Positions 1 to 6,040 of a stretch of DNA of 14,943 nucleotides are shown here, piece after piece. Below the pieces are notes generated by a model, which did no database searches, was not told the origin of the DNA, and was given only the letters and a program-made list of their open reading frames with translations. Both the position numbers and the translations under genes were made by a program. Within the stretch, counting starts at the first letter, position 1. Each line of letters starts with the position of its first letter. The DNA is from an uncultured Porphyromonadaceae bacterium (lineage in GTDB: Bacteria > Bacteroidota > Bacteroidia > Bacteroidales > Muribaculaceae), in the NCBI GenBank assembly GCA_900548705.1, contig URLF01000063.1:1-14943 (forward strand), given 5' to 3'.

Positions 1-581
1 GCGGCTCCTGAAACATATGCCTGCCACATCTGCATCTTGGAGTTCTGAGTATTGCTGAAAACTCCTTTTGCCGCAGTGACAAAAGGTCCGGAATAAACGG
101 CATTAAGCAGTTCCTGCGTGTTAAGCGGTACTCCGGCGATATTTATCGTGCGGAACCATTCCTTAATCTCGGCCTCAGTCCCTTCACATTCGTATATGAG
201 AAGTTTTGTGGCAAGGAACTTTTCCCTTTTTTCTTTGGCAATAGAACCAATGCTTTGGGGAAGTCCGTTCTCGTCCTTGATACCGAGTTTTCCATTATAG
301 AACCGTCCTAACGATGTGATGCGCTGTTGGCCGTCGAGCACCTCTAAGCGGCCGTCTGCCGTCCTGTTGAAATAGATTACACCGAGAGGATAGCCTTTCA
401 GGACAGAATCAATCACCGCCACATCCCTCTTGCCGTCGGCATATATATAGTTGCGCTGATATTCAGGCTGTATGGTCAGTTTACCACCCATACCGAACAG
501 ACCTTTAGCCTCAAGCTCGTTATAGACAAAACCGTCGCATATGTCGGCGACTGTCCATTCTGTATGTAGTTTTGTTTCCAT
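1..581 (-). CDS. DUF262 domain protein (GmrS/ParB-like N-terminal part), truncated by window edge
   Basis: The reading frame opens at the ATG at 581 and stays open for 193 codons to the window edge, so the C-terminus is missing. The DUF262 signature is visible: PEYQRNY at residues 39-45, VLDGQQRITS at 81-90 (the DGQQR motif is the family hallmark, related to the ParB/Srx nucleotide-binding fold) and INIAGVPLNTQELLNA at 146-161. DUF262 domains occur in GmrSD-type modification-dependent restriction enzymes and many uncharacterised defence-island nucleases; an HNH partner domain would be expected downstream but cannot be seen. The gene lies on the same strand as the methyltransferase, after a spacer holding the silent tail cassettes, and its start codon is 17 bp from the outermost repeat. 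It may be the effector of the same system; that is inference from position only. Confidence 0.85.
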   Translation of the reverse strand, partial: METKLHTEWTVADICDGFVYNELEAKGLFGMGGKLTIQPEYQRNYIYADGKRDVAVIDSVLKGYPLGVIYFNRTADGRLEVLDGQQRITSLGRFYNGKLGIKDENGLPQSIGSIAKEKREKFLATKLLIYECEGTEAEIKEWFRTINIAGVPLNTQELLNAVYSGPFVTAAKGVFSNTQNSKMQMWQAYVSGA

Positions 582-597
582 TTTCTTTAGTTATTTA

Positions 598-699
598 GTT
601 GAAATATTAAGGTTTAGGAAAGGGAATGATGACAGAGACTTAAACGTTTGTGGTAATACACCATATTTCAGGATATTAGTAAGATGTTTGAAATATTAG
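598..699 (+). pseudogene. Silent alternative C-terminal tail (cassette b) of an EcoRI-family methyltransferase
   Basis: Read in the frame starting at 598 this strand gives VEIL, then RFRKGNDDRDLNVCG, then NTPYFRILVR and CLKY before a TAG at 697-699. It has no start codon or promoter of its own. It begins at a copy of the repeat that encodes FEIL in the expressed methyltransferase, in the same frame, and it ends in YFRILVR, the counterpart of YNRIFIR at the end of the expressed protein. Its stop codon is formed by the repeat that opens the next cassette, so the two cassettes directly abut. I read it as a donor tail that would be expressed only after inversion of about 599-954, or as a relic of a lost paralogue. 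The homology is short and judged by eye. Confidence 0.6.
599..612 (+). repeat. Diverged copy of the tail-junction repeat (cassette b)
   Basis: The stretch contains TTGAAATATTA followed by AGG. It shares 11 bp exactly with the 14-bp repeat TTTGAAATATTAGG found at 687-700 and, inverted, at 941-954; relative to these it has one extra A before GG. It marks the start of silent cassette b and lies 17 bp from the start codon of the DUF262 gene. Confidence 0.6.
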
Positions 700-700
700 G
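687..700 (+). repeat. 14-bp junction repeat, silent copy (cassette c)
   Basis: TTTGAAATATTAGG is an exact inverted copy of 941-954. In both places it is read as Phe-Glu-Ile-Leu-Gly. At the same time, in another frame, it supplies the TAG that ends cassette b. An 8-bp segment at 663-670 (ATATTTCA) is the reverse complement of part of this repeat and might be a second half-site for a recombinase. Confidence 0.75.
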
Positions 701-836
701 GATAAGTTTAGAGGTCGCAACAATTAAACCTAATGGGTTACCAAAAGAGAAACAGGGCGGACCTGCATTCTACATTAAGACGATACGTGGTTTTAATAGG
801 CTTTACTGCAGACTCGTAATTAAGAATGTCGAATAA
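687..836 (+). pseudogene. Silent alternative C-terminal tail (cassette c) of an EcoRI-family methyltransferase
   Basis: The frame reads FEILGISLEVATIKPNG, then LPKEKQGGPAFYIKT, then RGFNRLYCRLVIKNVE and stops with TAA at 834-836. FEILG matches residues 322-326 of the expressed methyltransferase, encoded by an identical 14-bp DNA stretch in the same frame. LYCRLVIKN aligns with YNRIFIRH at the expressed C-terminus. An ATG at 684 precedes it, but a 51-codon protein made only of this tail is unlikely to work alone. The last 17 bp overlap the 3' end of the methyltransferase gene, tail to tail. Inversion between 687-700 and 941-954 would join it in frame to residues 1-321 of the methyltransferase and make an intact protein of about 370 residues. 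Confidence 0.65.
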
Positions 837-1917
837 ATATCCTATTATATTTCTTATCTTCATTAACCAAGGGTTGTGAAATATTGCTGGATTCTACCCA
901 AAGGCCTTCGGAAAACCCTTTCCCTTCACTTTCAGTAGCACCTAATATTTCAAATTGCTCCGGGCAATATTTATCAAGAAAAGTGATAGGAACACCCATC
1001 GCCCCATGATAGTCTGAAGGAATTGCATCAACGAAGGGAACCTCAATTGCATCATAATTGTCATATTTTGCGTAACCCTTTCCTCTAATATCCTTATGTT
1101 TGGAATACATAATATTTTCTTCCATTGTCATAAGCGATAGAGGCTGATGGCGACGACCATGTTCCAAATTGGAGAACCAACATGAATTACCCAAGCGTGT
1201 ATAGTTGCCTATATAGCCCATTTTTTCAGCTTTTTTCTTGTACGCCTCAGGAACCACTGTTCCTTCAGGGACACCAAATACCATATCAGTTGAGAAACCT
1301 GTAGCCCCAAGCCAAAGCCGATTATCCTTGATTAACGGGAAAACCTCTTTATAGGTAATGGCATTTGTATTACCTATCATCAGACATTTTTTGTCTGCTT
1401 CGAATATCCAAGCAAGGAACTCGCGGAATAGGGAAAATGGAGGATTGGTGACAATGATGTCGGCTTCATCACGCAGACGCGTGACTTCTTCGCTGCGAAA
1501 ATCTCCGTCACCATCAAGATAACGCCATTCAAGGTCATGGAAATCTATGCGTCCGTCACCGTCAATATCATAGTCGAGCACGAATATCTTTCCACGCACA
1601 GAAGTTTTGTCCGGGTCAAACTGTGGCGCATCCTGCTCAAAAAGCGATGGCTGATAGGGAGTCTTGTATTTCTTGCTCTCGGGCGCGTACGATGTGGAAA
1701 TCAGTTTCTTTAATCCAAGTGTCTGAAAGTGTTGTGCAAAATAGAGAGTGAAGTTACTCCATTCCGGGTCATCGCAGGGCAACAAGACAGTTTTCCCACG
1801 GAACACGTCAGGGTCAAATTCGAGATAGGCGTTTATCTCACGCTCGATATCGTAATATTGAGTGTAGAACTCATCATTCTTGGCGGCTTTGGCCGCCGAC
1901 AGGGATTCGTTGGCCAT
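820..1917 (-). CDS. EcoRI-family adenine-specific DNA methyltransferase
   Basis: A 365-residue SAM-dependent DNA N6-adenine methyltransferase of the M.EcoRI family. The N-terminal KNDEFYTQYYDIEREI (residues 13-28) is the family opening. TVLLPCDDPEWSNF at 43-56 is in the SAM-binding region, and IIVTNPPFSLFREF at 154-167 contains the catalytic NPPF motif (158-161). GVPITFLDKYCPEQFEILG at 308-326 is the conserved junction before the C-terminal tail, which ends YNRIFIRHS. The length is close to M.EcoRI. The ATG at 1917 starts 2 nt after the stop of the HTH gene, implying translational coupling. The target site cannot be read from the sequence, and the family name does not imply GAATTC. The C-terminal 44 residues correspond to the segment that could be exchanged with the silent tails on the opposite strand. 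Confidence 0.9.
   Translation of the reverse strand: MANESLSAAKAAKNDEFYTQYYDIEREINAYLEFDPDVFRGKTVLLPCDDPEWSNFTLYFAQHFQTLGLKKLISTSYAPESKKYKTPYQPSLFEQDAPQFDPDKTSVRGKIFVLDYDIDGDGRIDFHDLEWRYLDGDGDFRSEEVTRLRDEADIIVTNPPFSLFREFLAWIFEADKKCLMIGNTNAITYKEVFPLIKDNRLWLGATGFSTDMVFGVPEGTVVPEAYKKKAEKMGYIGNYTRLGNSCWFSNLEHGRRHQPLSLMTMEENIMYSKHKDIRGKGYAKYDNYDAIEVPFVDAIPSDYHGAMGVPITFLDKYCPEQFEILGATESEGKGFSEGLWVESSNISQPLVNEDKKYNRIFIRHS
941..954 (-). repeat. 14-bp junction repeat, expressed copy inside the methyltransferase gene
   Basis: The minus strand reads TTTGAAATATTAGG, exactly the sequence at 687-700 of the plus strand. It begins precisely at codon 322 of the methyltransferase and marks the boundary between the constant part of the protein and the 44-residue variable tail. 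Confidence 0.75.
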
Positions 1918-1919
1918 GA

Positions 1920-2183
1920 TTAGACGGAGATTATGGATTTGCCGAAAAATGCCGAAAGCATAGCAAGTGTCGAGACCGTGAAATTATGCTGTCCACTCAG
2001 CCACCGGGTTATCTCGCTCGGACGTTTCCCCAGCTGGTCGGCAAACTGCTTCTTTGTAAGACCGCGCTCCTGCATAAGCGCGTCGATTTTATTGGATATC
2101 GCGAAAGAGAGGTCAATCTCCTCCTTTATCTCCGGTGGCACCTGACCAACCATTTCCCGGTATCTGTTTCTAATATCCTTCAT
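1920..2183 (-). CDS. XRE-family helix-turn-helix protein (HigA-like antitoxin or controller protein)
   Basis: An 87-residue protein with a classical HTH_3/XRE fold: residues 41-63 (GLTKKQFADQLGKRPSEITR onward) hold the two DNA-binding helices, followed by WLSGQHNFTVSTLAMLSAFFG, typical of HigA-like antitoxins. Its ATG overlaps the TGA of the upstream RelE/HigB-like gene by 4 nt, and its TAA lies 2 nt before the methyltransferase start, so the three form one operon. It probably represses the operon through the palindrome at 2691-2712. Sitting directly before a methyltransferase, it could also act as a controller protein of a restriction-modification system. Sequence alone does not decide between the two roles, and both may hold. 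Confidence 0.85.
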   Translation of the reverse strand: MKDIRNRYREMVGQVPPEIKEEIDLSFAISNKIDALMQERGLTKKQFADQLGKRPSEITRWLSGQHNFTVSTLAMLSAFFGKSIISV

Positions 2184-2650
2184 AGCTTAAATGTTTTGTC
2201 AGTCTCGATTGTCTTGGATGTTACTGTTACTGTTCCGTCGCGTTGTCCCTCTTTCAACAGTTCTTCAAATTTTTGTAACGTCAGAACATACCCACGCAAC
2301 GAGTCATCTTCCTCATATGTCCGTGAATTTTTTACACCTCCGTTGCCGAGAACAAGAATACGGTCGGAGAGACGCAGACAGTATAGACGGAGTTTTGAGC
2401 GGAGCACAGGTAGAGCCACCACAGAATCACGCATCTTGCCCTCGGGACGGAAGAAACGTTCCAATGCTCCCTCATCAGCAATTTTATCTATAAGCTGCAC
2501 AATGCGTAACAAGTCTTGATTCATTTGAGCATCTTCAATGAATTTGGAATAAAAACGTTCATACTCAGTCTCGGATTCTTCAGAGAACTGAATAGTGTAA
2601 ATGGTGCACTTGTCTGTGTCGTTGACTAAAACTAGTTCTACTTCGCTCAT
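2180..2650 (-). CDS. RelE/HigB-like toxin candidate, first gene of the methyltransferase operon
   Basis: I place the start at the ATG at 2650 (156 residues, MSEVELVLVN). An earlier in-frame ATG at 2689 lies upstream of the -7 box and so would not be on the transcript. The central part, LPVLRSKLRLYCLRLSDRIL (80-99) and LVLGNGGVKNSRTY (99-112), resembles the beta-sheet core of RelE/HigB/Gp49-type toxins, where a conserved Arg precedes the strand pair; EDDSLRGYVLTLQKFEELLK follows as a helix. It is longer than typical HigB proteins (about 100 residues), with an acidic N-terminal extension. The order toxin first, HTH antitoxin second, with a 4-nt overlap, is that of HigBA systems. The fold assignment is by eye. 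It might instead be a Bacteroidales-specific partner of the methyltransferase. Confidence 0.6.
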   Translation of the reverse strand: MSEVELVLVNDTDKCTIYTIQFSEESETEYERFYSKFIEDAQMNQDLLRIVQLIDKIADEGALERFFRPEGKMRDSVVALPVLRSKLRLYCLRLSDRILVLGNGGVKNSRTYEEDDSLRGYVLTLQKFEELLKEGQRDGTVTVTSKTIETDKTFKL

Positions 2651-2675
2651 ATCTATAGTCTTTTTAATTACAACG

Positions 2676-2683
2676 CAAAGATA
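2676..2683 (-). promoter_or_regulatory. -7 box of the toxin-HTH-methyltransferase operon promoter
   Basis: The minus strand reads TATCTTTG, a perfect TAnnTTTG box of the Bacteroidota housekeeping sigma factor. It lies 25 bp before the ATG at 2650, giving a leader of about 20 nt. The -33 box is weak (TTTCAC, 23-bp spacing) and lies inside the adjacent palindrome, as expected for a repressed promoter. Confidence 0.7.
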
Positions 2684-2690
2684 CGACATT

Positions 2691-2712
2691 TATTTCACAT
2701 AGATGTGAAATA
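2691..2712. promoter_or_regulatory. Perfect palindrome, probable operator for the HTH protein
   Basis: Two perfect 10-bp arms, TATTTCACAT and ATGTGAAATA, flank a 2-bp AG centre. The palindrome covers the expected -33 region of the operon promoter, so a dimeric XRE protein bound here would block RNA polymerase. This is the standard autoregulation layout of type II toxin-antitoxin and controller-protein systems. Confidence 0.65.
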
Positions 2713-2739
2713 TCGAGATTTTTTCTGTGTGCGTGCAAT

Positions 2740-2826
2740 CAGTTCATACGTTAGTACGTTAGCACGTTAATACGTTTGTACATCCATACGTCAGTACGTC
2801 AATACATCAATACGTTCATATGTCTG
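2740..2826. repeat. Degenerate 8-bp tandem repeat array
   Basis: About eleven consecutive 8-bp units (the last is 7 bp), consensus ACGTYARY on the plus strand: for example ACGTTAGT at 2748, ACGTTAGC at 2756, ACGTTAAT at 2764, ACGTCAGT at 2788 and ACGTCAAT at 2796. The 8-bp register is kept even where units diverge. It lies between the alkyltransferase stop and the operator of the methyltransferase operon, at the border between GC-rich core genes and the AT-richer block. It contains no gene; its function is unknown. Confidence 0.75.
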
Positions 2827-2835
2827 ACGTTTCAG

Positions 2836-3348
2836 TTAGAAATTAATACCTCCGGGGTGTTCCAGCTGGAGGAGGGAGGCTTTCACGGCGAGGCCACCGG
2901 CGTAACCGGTGATGGAACCGTCAGCACCAATTACCCGATGGCAGGGGACAAGGAGGGAGACTGGATTGGAGGCACAGGCTGATGCAACCGCCCGGATGGC
3001 CGACCGACATCCCATCGCGGAGGCCAGCCCGGAGTAAGTGAGCGTTTCGCCGTAAGGGATGGCTGAGATTTGACGCCACACTGTTTTCTGGAATTCTGTG
3101 CCGACCGCCCCGATTTTAAACGCGGGAAGCTCGCGGCTGCCCTCCAGATACATTTCTATCCATCGGACAACAGCCTCAAAAAGCTTCCGGTCATCCTCAT
3201 GGCAGGTTTCAATGGCCGGAATTTTCTTTTTCAGGGCTGCAAGATGACCTTGGTAACGGCGGGATGATGTCCAGTCGCACAGACACACCACCCCTTGGTG
3301 ACAGCCTATAGCCAGGTCACCGAAACGGGTGGAGAAAATCTCTATCAT
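2836..3348 (-). CDS. ogt: Methylated-DNA--protein-cysteine S-methyltransferase (O6-alkylguanine repair)
   Basis: A 170-residue suicide repair protein that moves the alkyl group from O6-alkylguanine in DNA to its own cysteine. The active site PCHRV is at residues 135-139 (Cys136). IPYGETLTYSGLASAMG at 97-113 and RAVASACASNP at 119-129 are the DNA-binding helix region and Asn hinge, and LLQLE at 159-163 carries the conserved glutamate. I chose the ATG at 3348 because MIEIFSTRFGDLAIGC is the normal start of the family; an upstream ATG at 3426 would overlap the end of mutS2. The gene lies 25 bp after mutS2 on the same strand and is probably cotranscribed with it. It is a short Ogt-type protein without an Ada regulatory domain. 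Confidence 0.92.
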   Translation of the reverse strand: MIEIFSTRFGDLAIGCHQGVVCLCDWTSSRRYQGHLAALKKKIPAIETCHEDDRKLFEAVVRWIEMYLEGSRELPAFKIGAVGTEFQKTVWRQISAIPYGETLTYSGLASAMGCRSAIRAVASACASNPVSLLVPCHRVIGADGSITGYAGGLAVKASLLQLEHPGGINF

Positions 3349-3373
3349 ATGATTGACATTAACGAGATGGAGG

Positions 3374-5914
3374 TTAACGGAGGTTGACGACCGTGATGCC
3401 TGCTCCTCCGAAACGGACATCCTCATCGGAATATGAGGTCACTCCGGGGACAGTGTCGAGATAATGGCGCAACGCCTGGCGCAATGCCCCTGTGCCGGTG
3501 CCGTGGAGAATCCTGACAGGAGACTGTTGAAACTGTATCGCGTCGTCGATAAAGTATGTGACAGCCTGCAAAGCCTCATCGGCGCGCATCCCCCTGACAT
3601 CAATTTCGGAGCGGAAAGAGAGTTGTCGCTCACGCAGGGAGTCGGTGGTCGAACGGCTGAGGAATGACGCAGACTTCGCTCCCGAAGCCGGTTTTGCTAT
3701 CGTGCGGGATAGACGCTGCAGTTTCACGGTAGTCTTCAACATACCGAAAGAACATACGGCATTGTTGCCCGCGATTTCAAGGATAGTGCCGACAGTGCCG
3801 CCACCATCAAGTTTGACGAAATCCCCCGGTTTCAAAGGCTCTTCCGCCTTACGGGTATCCTTCGCGGCATTGTTGCGGTGTTTGGGCTTAGGAGCTTTTT
3901 TGAGCAAGCTGTTCTCGGAATCATCCCGGCCGTCAGAAAGGCGGTCAGAGAGTTGTTGCTTCTCCTGTGACAGCTTTTCCCGCGCCTGGCGTGTACGTTC
4001 CTTGTCGGCCTGCGCCTCGCGAATCTCGCGGATTGCGCGTTCGACCGACGCGTTGGAGGAGTCGAGAATCCTTCGCGCCTCCTCGCGAGCCTCAGCGATT
4101 ATCTCCCTGCGTCTCGCCCTCAGGGTCTCGGCATCCTCCTCGTAATGGGCGAGAGTCTGGTCAAGCTGCTTCTCCTTCCGTTTGATGTCAAGACGCTTGT
4201 TCTCCCAATAGCGCCTGTCACGGGCGATATCGAGTAGATATTTGTCAAGATTGACATAATCAGAACCGGCGATTTCCCGCGCATTGTCAATGACCTCGCG
4301 GGGAAGTCCGGCGGTGCGGGCAATCTCCAGGGCGAAAGAGCTTCCCGGCGAACCGATGGCAAGCCGGAAAAGGGGACGCAAATGCTGGCGGTCATAAAGC
4401 ATCGAACCATTGACAAGCCCCTCGGTGTCACGGGCGAAAAGCTTTAGGTTCTGGAAATGGGTTGTAACCACACCCCACACCCCGAGAGCGTTGAGAGAGC
4501 CGAGTATCGCCTGGGCCATAGCACCACCAATCTGAGGCTCGGTGCCAGCTCCGAATTCATCTATCAGCATCAGCGACCCGACACGTCCGTTTTTAAGGAA
4601 CAGCTTCATATTCCTAAGATGGGAGGAATATGTAGAGAGGTCATCGAGAATCGACTGGTCATCACCGATGTCGATGAAGACATCCTGGAAGATGCCCATG
4701 CGCGAGTTCTCATACAACGGAGGCAACACCCCACACTGGGTCATATACTGGATTATGCCGACCGTCTTGAGACACACCGATTTTCCACCGGCATTAGGAC
4801 CGGAAATGACCAGAATACGTTCCGAAGGGGTCAGGCGTATGTCGAGCGGCACGACCTCCTTCCCTTTTGCCCTCAACGATAGCAAGAGGACGGGATGGAC
4901 AGCGTGGAACCATTCCAGTTCGGGGACATCAGCCAGACGAGGCATCATGCCACCGGTCTCGGCGGCATAGCGGGCCTTTGCCAGTACGAAGTCGAACCAC
5001 CCGAGGACACGGGTGTTCTCGGCCAGTACCTGAATGTAAGGCCGCAACGCGGCAGTGAGCTGAGTCAGGATTCGGGCAATCTCCCGCTGCTCTTCGAGCT
5101 GCAACTGACGCTGGCGGTTGTTAACCTCCACCACCTCAGCCGGCTCGATGAAGTAGGTTTTTCCGGAAGCCGACTGGTCATGCACGATACCCTGGATGCG
5201 CCGTTTGTTCATCGGAGGGACAGGAATCACCAGACGTCCGTCACGCACGGAGGGAGCGGCATCAGCCTCAAGCAGCCCCTCCTCGACGGCGCGGGCCATC
5301 ACACGGCGCAGAATCGCGTTGGCTGTGCCAGATATGCGTGACAGCTCCGAACGTATTCCGGCAAGCGCGGGGGACGCGTTGTCGCGCACATTGCCATATT
5401 GGTCAATCACGCGGTCAATATCACGGGCAAGCTGTGGCAACGGGTCGAGAATGGAAGCCTGTGCGCCCAGATATGGATAAGAGGAGCTCCCGCCAGCTTC
5501 CTCGTCATCCCCCTCATCTCCTCCCGCAAAAAAGCGCGACACCTCAGAGGCGGTCGCGAGGGATTTTGAAATAAGCAGAAACTCATCAGCAGGGAGGAAC
5601 GCGCCCTCGGCTTTGGCACGGGCAAGCGACTCTCCGAAATCGGGAACCGCCCCAAGGGAGAAACCACTGTCGGCTGAGGTAGCCCGGGTCATCTCATCCA
5701 CCGCACCCAATGCTCCGGATATGGCGGCGAAATCGGTCATGAAAGCCATCGCCGCCACCTCCTCGCGTCCGGCTGAAGAGGTGCATAGTTCAGATATTCG
5801 TGTTCTGACGGCATTGAAGCCAGTCTTGTATTCAAAAGAATCGGGATATATCAAGGGGGAAGAAGTTTTGTCTGTTTTTCCACGGCCTCCCGTCCCAAGA
5901 CGGGACAGCCGCAT
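3374..5914 (-). CDS. mutS2: Endonuclease MutS2 (DNA and ribosome quality-control ATPase)
   Basis: An 846-residue MutS2. This family suppresses homologous recombination by nicking branched DNA and, in some bacteria, rescues collided ribosomes. The core/lever region is followed by Walker A GPNAGGKS (372-379) and Walker B SLMLIDEFGAGTEP (447-460). A long charged coiled coil follows (about 570-660, rich in E, R and A), then a KOW-like segment (LKPGDFVKLDGGGTVGTILE) and a C-terminal Smr nuclease domain with IDVRG and HGTGTG motifs. There is no MutS mismatch-recognition domain, as expected for MutS2. The start is uncertain: ATG at 5914 fits the promoter (leader about 16 nt), but the first 20 residues look atypical, and a TTG at 5854 would give the usual family start (M)IYPDSFE. 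Confidence 0.95.
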   Translation of the reverse strand: MRLSRLGTGGRGKTDKTSSPLIYPDSFEYKTGFNAVRTRISELCTSSAGREEVAAMAFMTDFAAISGALGAVDEMTRATSADSGFSLGAVPDFGESLARAKAEGAFLPADEFLLISKSLATASEVSRFFAGGDEGDDEEAGGSSSYPYLGAQASILDPLPQLARDIDRVIDQYGNVRDNASPALAGIRSELSRISGTANAILRRVMARAVEEGLLEADAAPSVRDGRLVIPVPPMNKRRIQGIVHDQSASGKTYFIEPAEVVEVNNRQRQLQLEEQREIARILTQLTAALRPYIQVLAENTRVLGWFDFVLAKARYAAETGGMMPRLADVPELEWFHAVHPVLLLSLRAKGKEVVPLDIRLTPSERILVISGPNAGGKSVCLKTVGIIQYMTQCGVLPPLYENSRMGIFQDVFIDIGDDQSILDDLSTYSSHLRNMKLFLKNGRVGSLMLIDEFGAGTEPQIGGAMAQAILGSLNALGVWGVVTTHFQNLKLFARDTEGLVNGSMLYDRQHLRPLFRLAIGSPGSSFALEIARTAGLPREVIDNAREIAGSDYVNLDKYLLDIARDRRYWENKRLDIKRKEKQLDQTLAHYEEDAETLRARRREIIAEAREEARRILDSSNASVERAIREIREAQADKERTRQAREKLSQEKQQLSDRLSDGRDDSENSLLKKAPKPKHRNNAAKDTRKAEEPLKPGDFVKLDGGGTVGTILEIAGNNAVCSFGMLKTTVKLQRLSRTIAKPASGAKSASFLSRSTTDSLRERQLSFRSEIDVRGMRADEALQAVTYFIDDAIQFQQSPVRILHGTGTGALRQALRHYLDTVPGVTSYSDEDVRFGGAGITVVNLR
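5884..5913. promoter_or_regulatory. Hairpin at the 5' end of the mutS2 transcript
   Basis: CCCGTC and GACGGG pair around a CCAA loop, and outer CGGC and GCCG can extend the stem. The structure starts just inside the annotated ATG at 5914 and would sit in the leader if translation began at the TTG at 5854. There is no T-tract, so it is not a simple terminator. Confidence 0.4.
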
Positions 5915-5936
5915 ATCCTTAACTGAAAGGACAATG

Positions 5937-5967
5937 CAAAATTACAAAATTCGGGGGAATCCACCAA
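5937..5967 (-). promoter_or_regulatory. Promoter of mutS2-ogt
   Basis: The minus strand shows TTG at 5965-5967, a 20-bp spacer and TAATTTTG at 5937-5944. This fits the Bacteroidota -33/-7 pattern TTTG-N19-21-TAnnTTTG with one base short in the -33 box. Predicted transcript start is near 5930. Confidence 0.6.
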
Positions 5968-6040
5968 CCATTTCAGATTAACCATTGTTATAATATCACA
6001 AAACGATTAAAGTCAATAACTGTTTCAAAAACCAAATATT

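Larger units (their letters stand above)
599..954. other. Candidate invertible segment switching methyltransferase C-termini
   Basis: The segment runs from the outermost silent repeat to the repeat within the expressed gene. Inversion between 941-954 and 687-700 would swap tail a for tail c; inversion between 941-954 and 599-612 would swap tail a for tail b. Both products stay in frame and gain their own stop codon. No recombinase gene is visible in the window, so the enzyme would have to act from elsewhere. Seen: the repeats, their orientation, the frames and the shared tail ending. Inferred: that inversion occurs. Confidence 0.55.

Noticed and set aside
684..836. A free-standing 50-residue protein starting at the ATG at 684
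   Set aside because: Its content is the tail of an EcoRI-family methyltransferase and it lacks a promoter; a silent cassette explains it better.
2740..2826. A CRISPR array at the 8-bp repeats
   Set aside because: Units are 8 bp and directly adjacent with no spacers, and no cas gene is present.
3558..5981. Several long open frames on the plus strand opposite mutS2
   Set aside because: They are antisense shadows in GC-rich coding DNA with Arg/Ser-rich composition and no recognisable domain.
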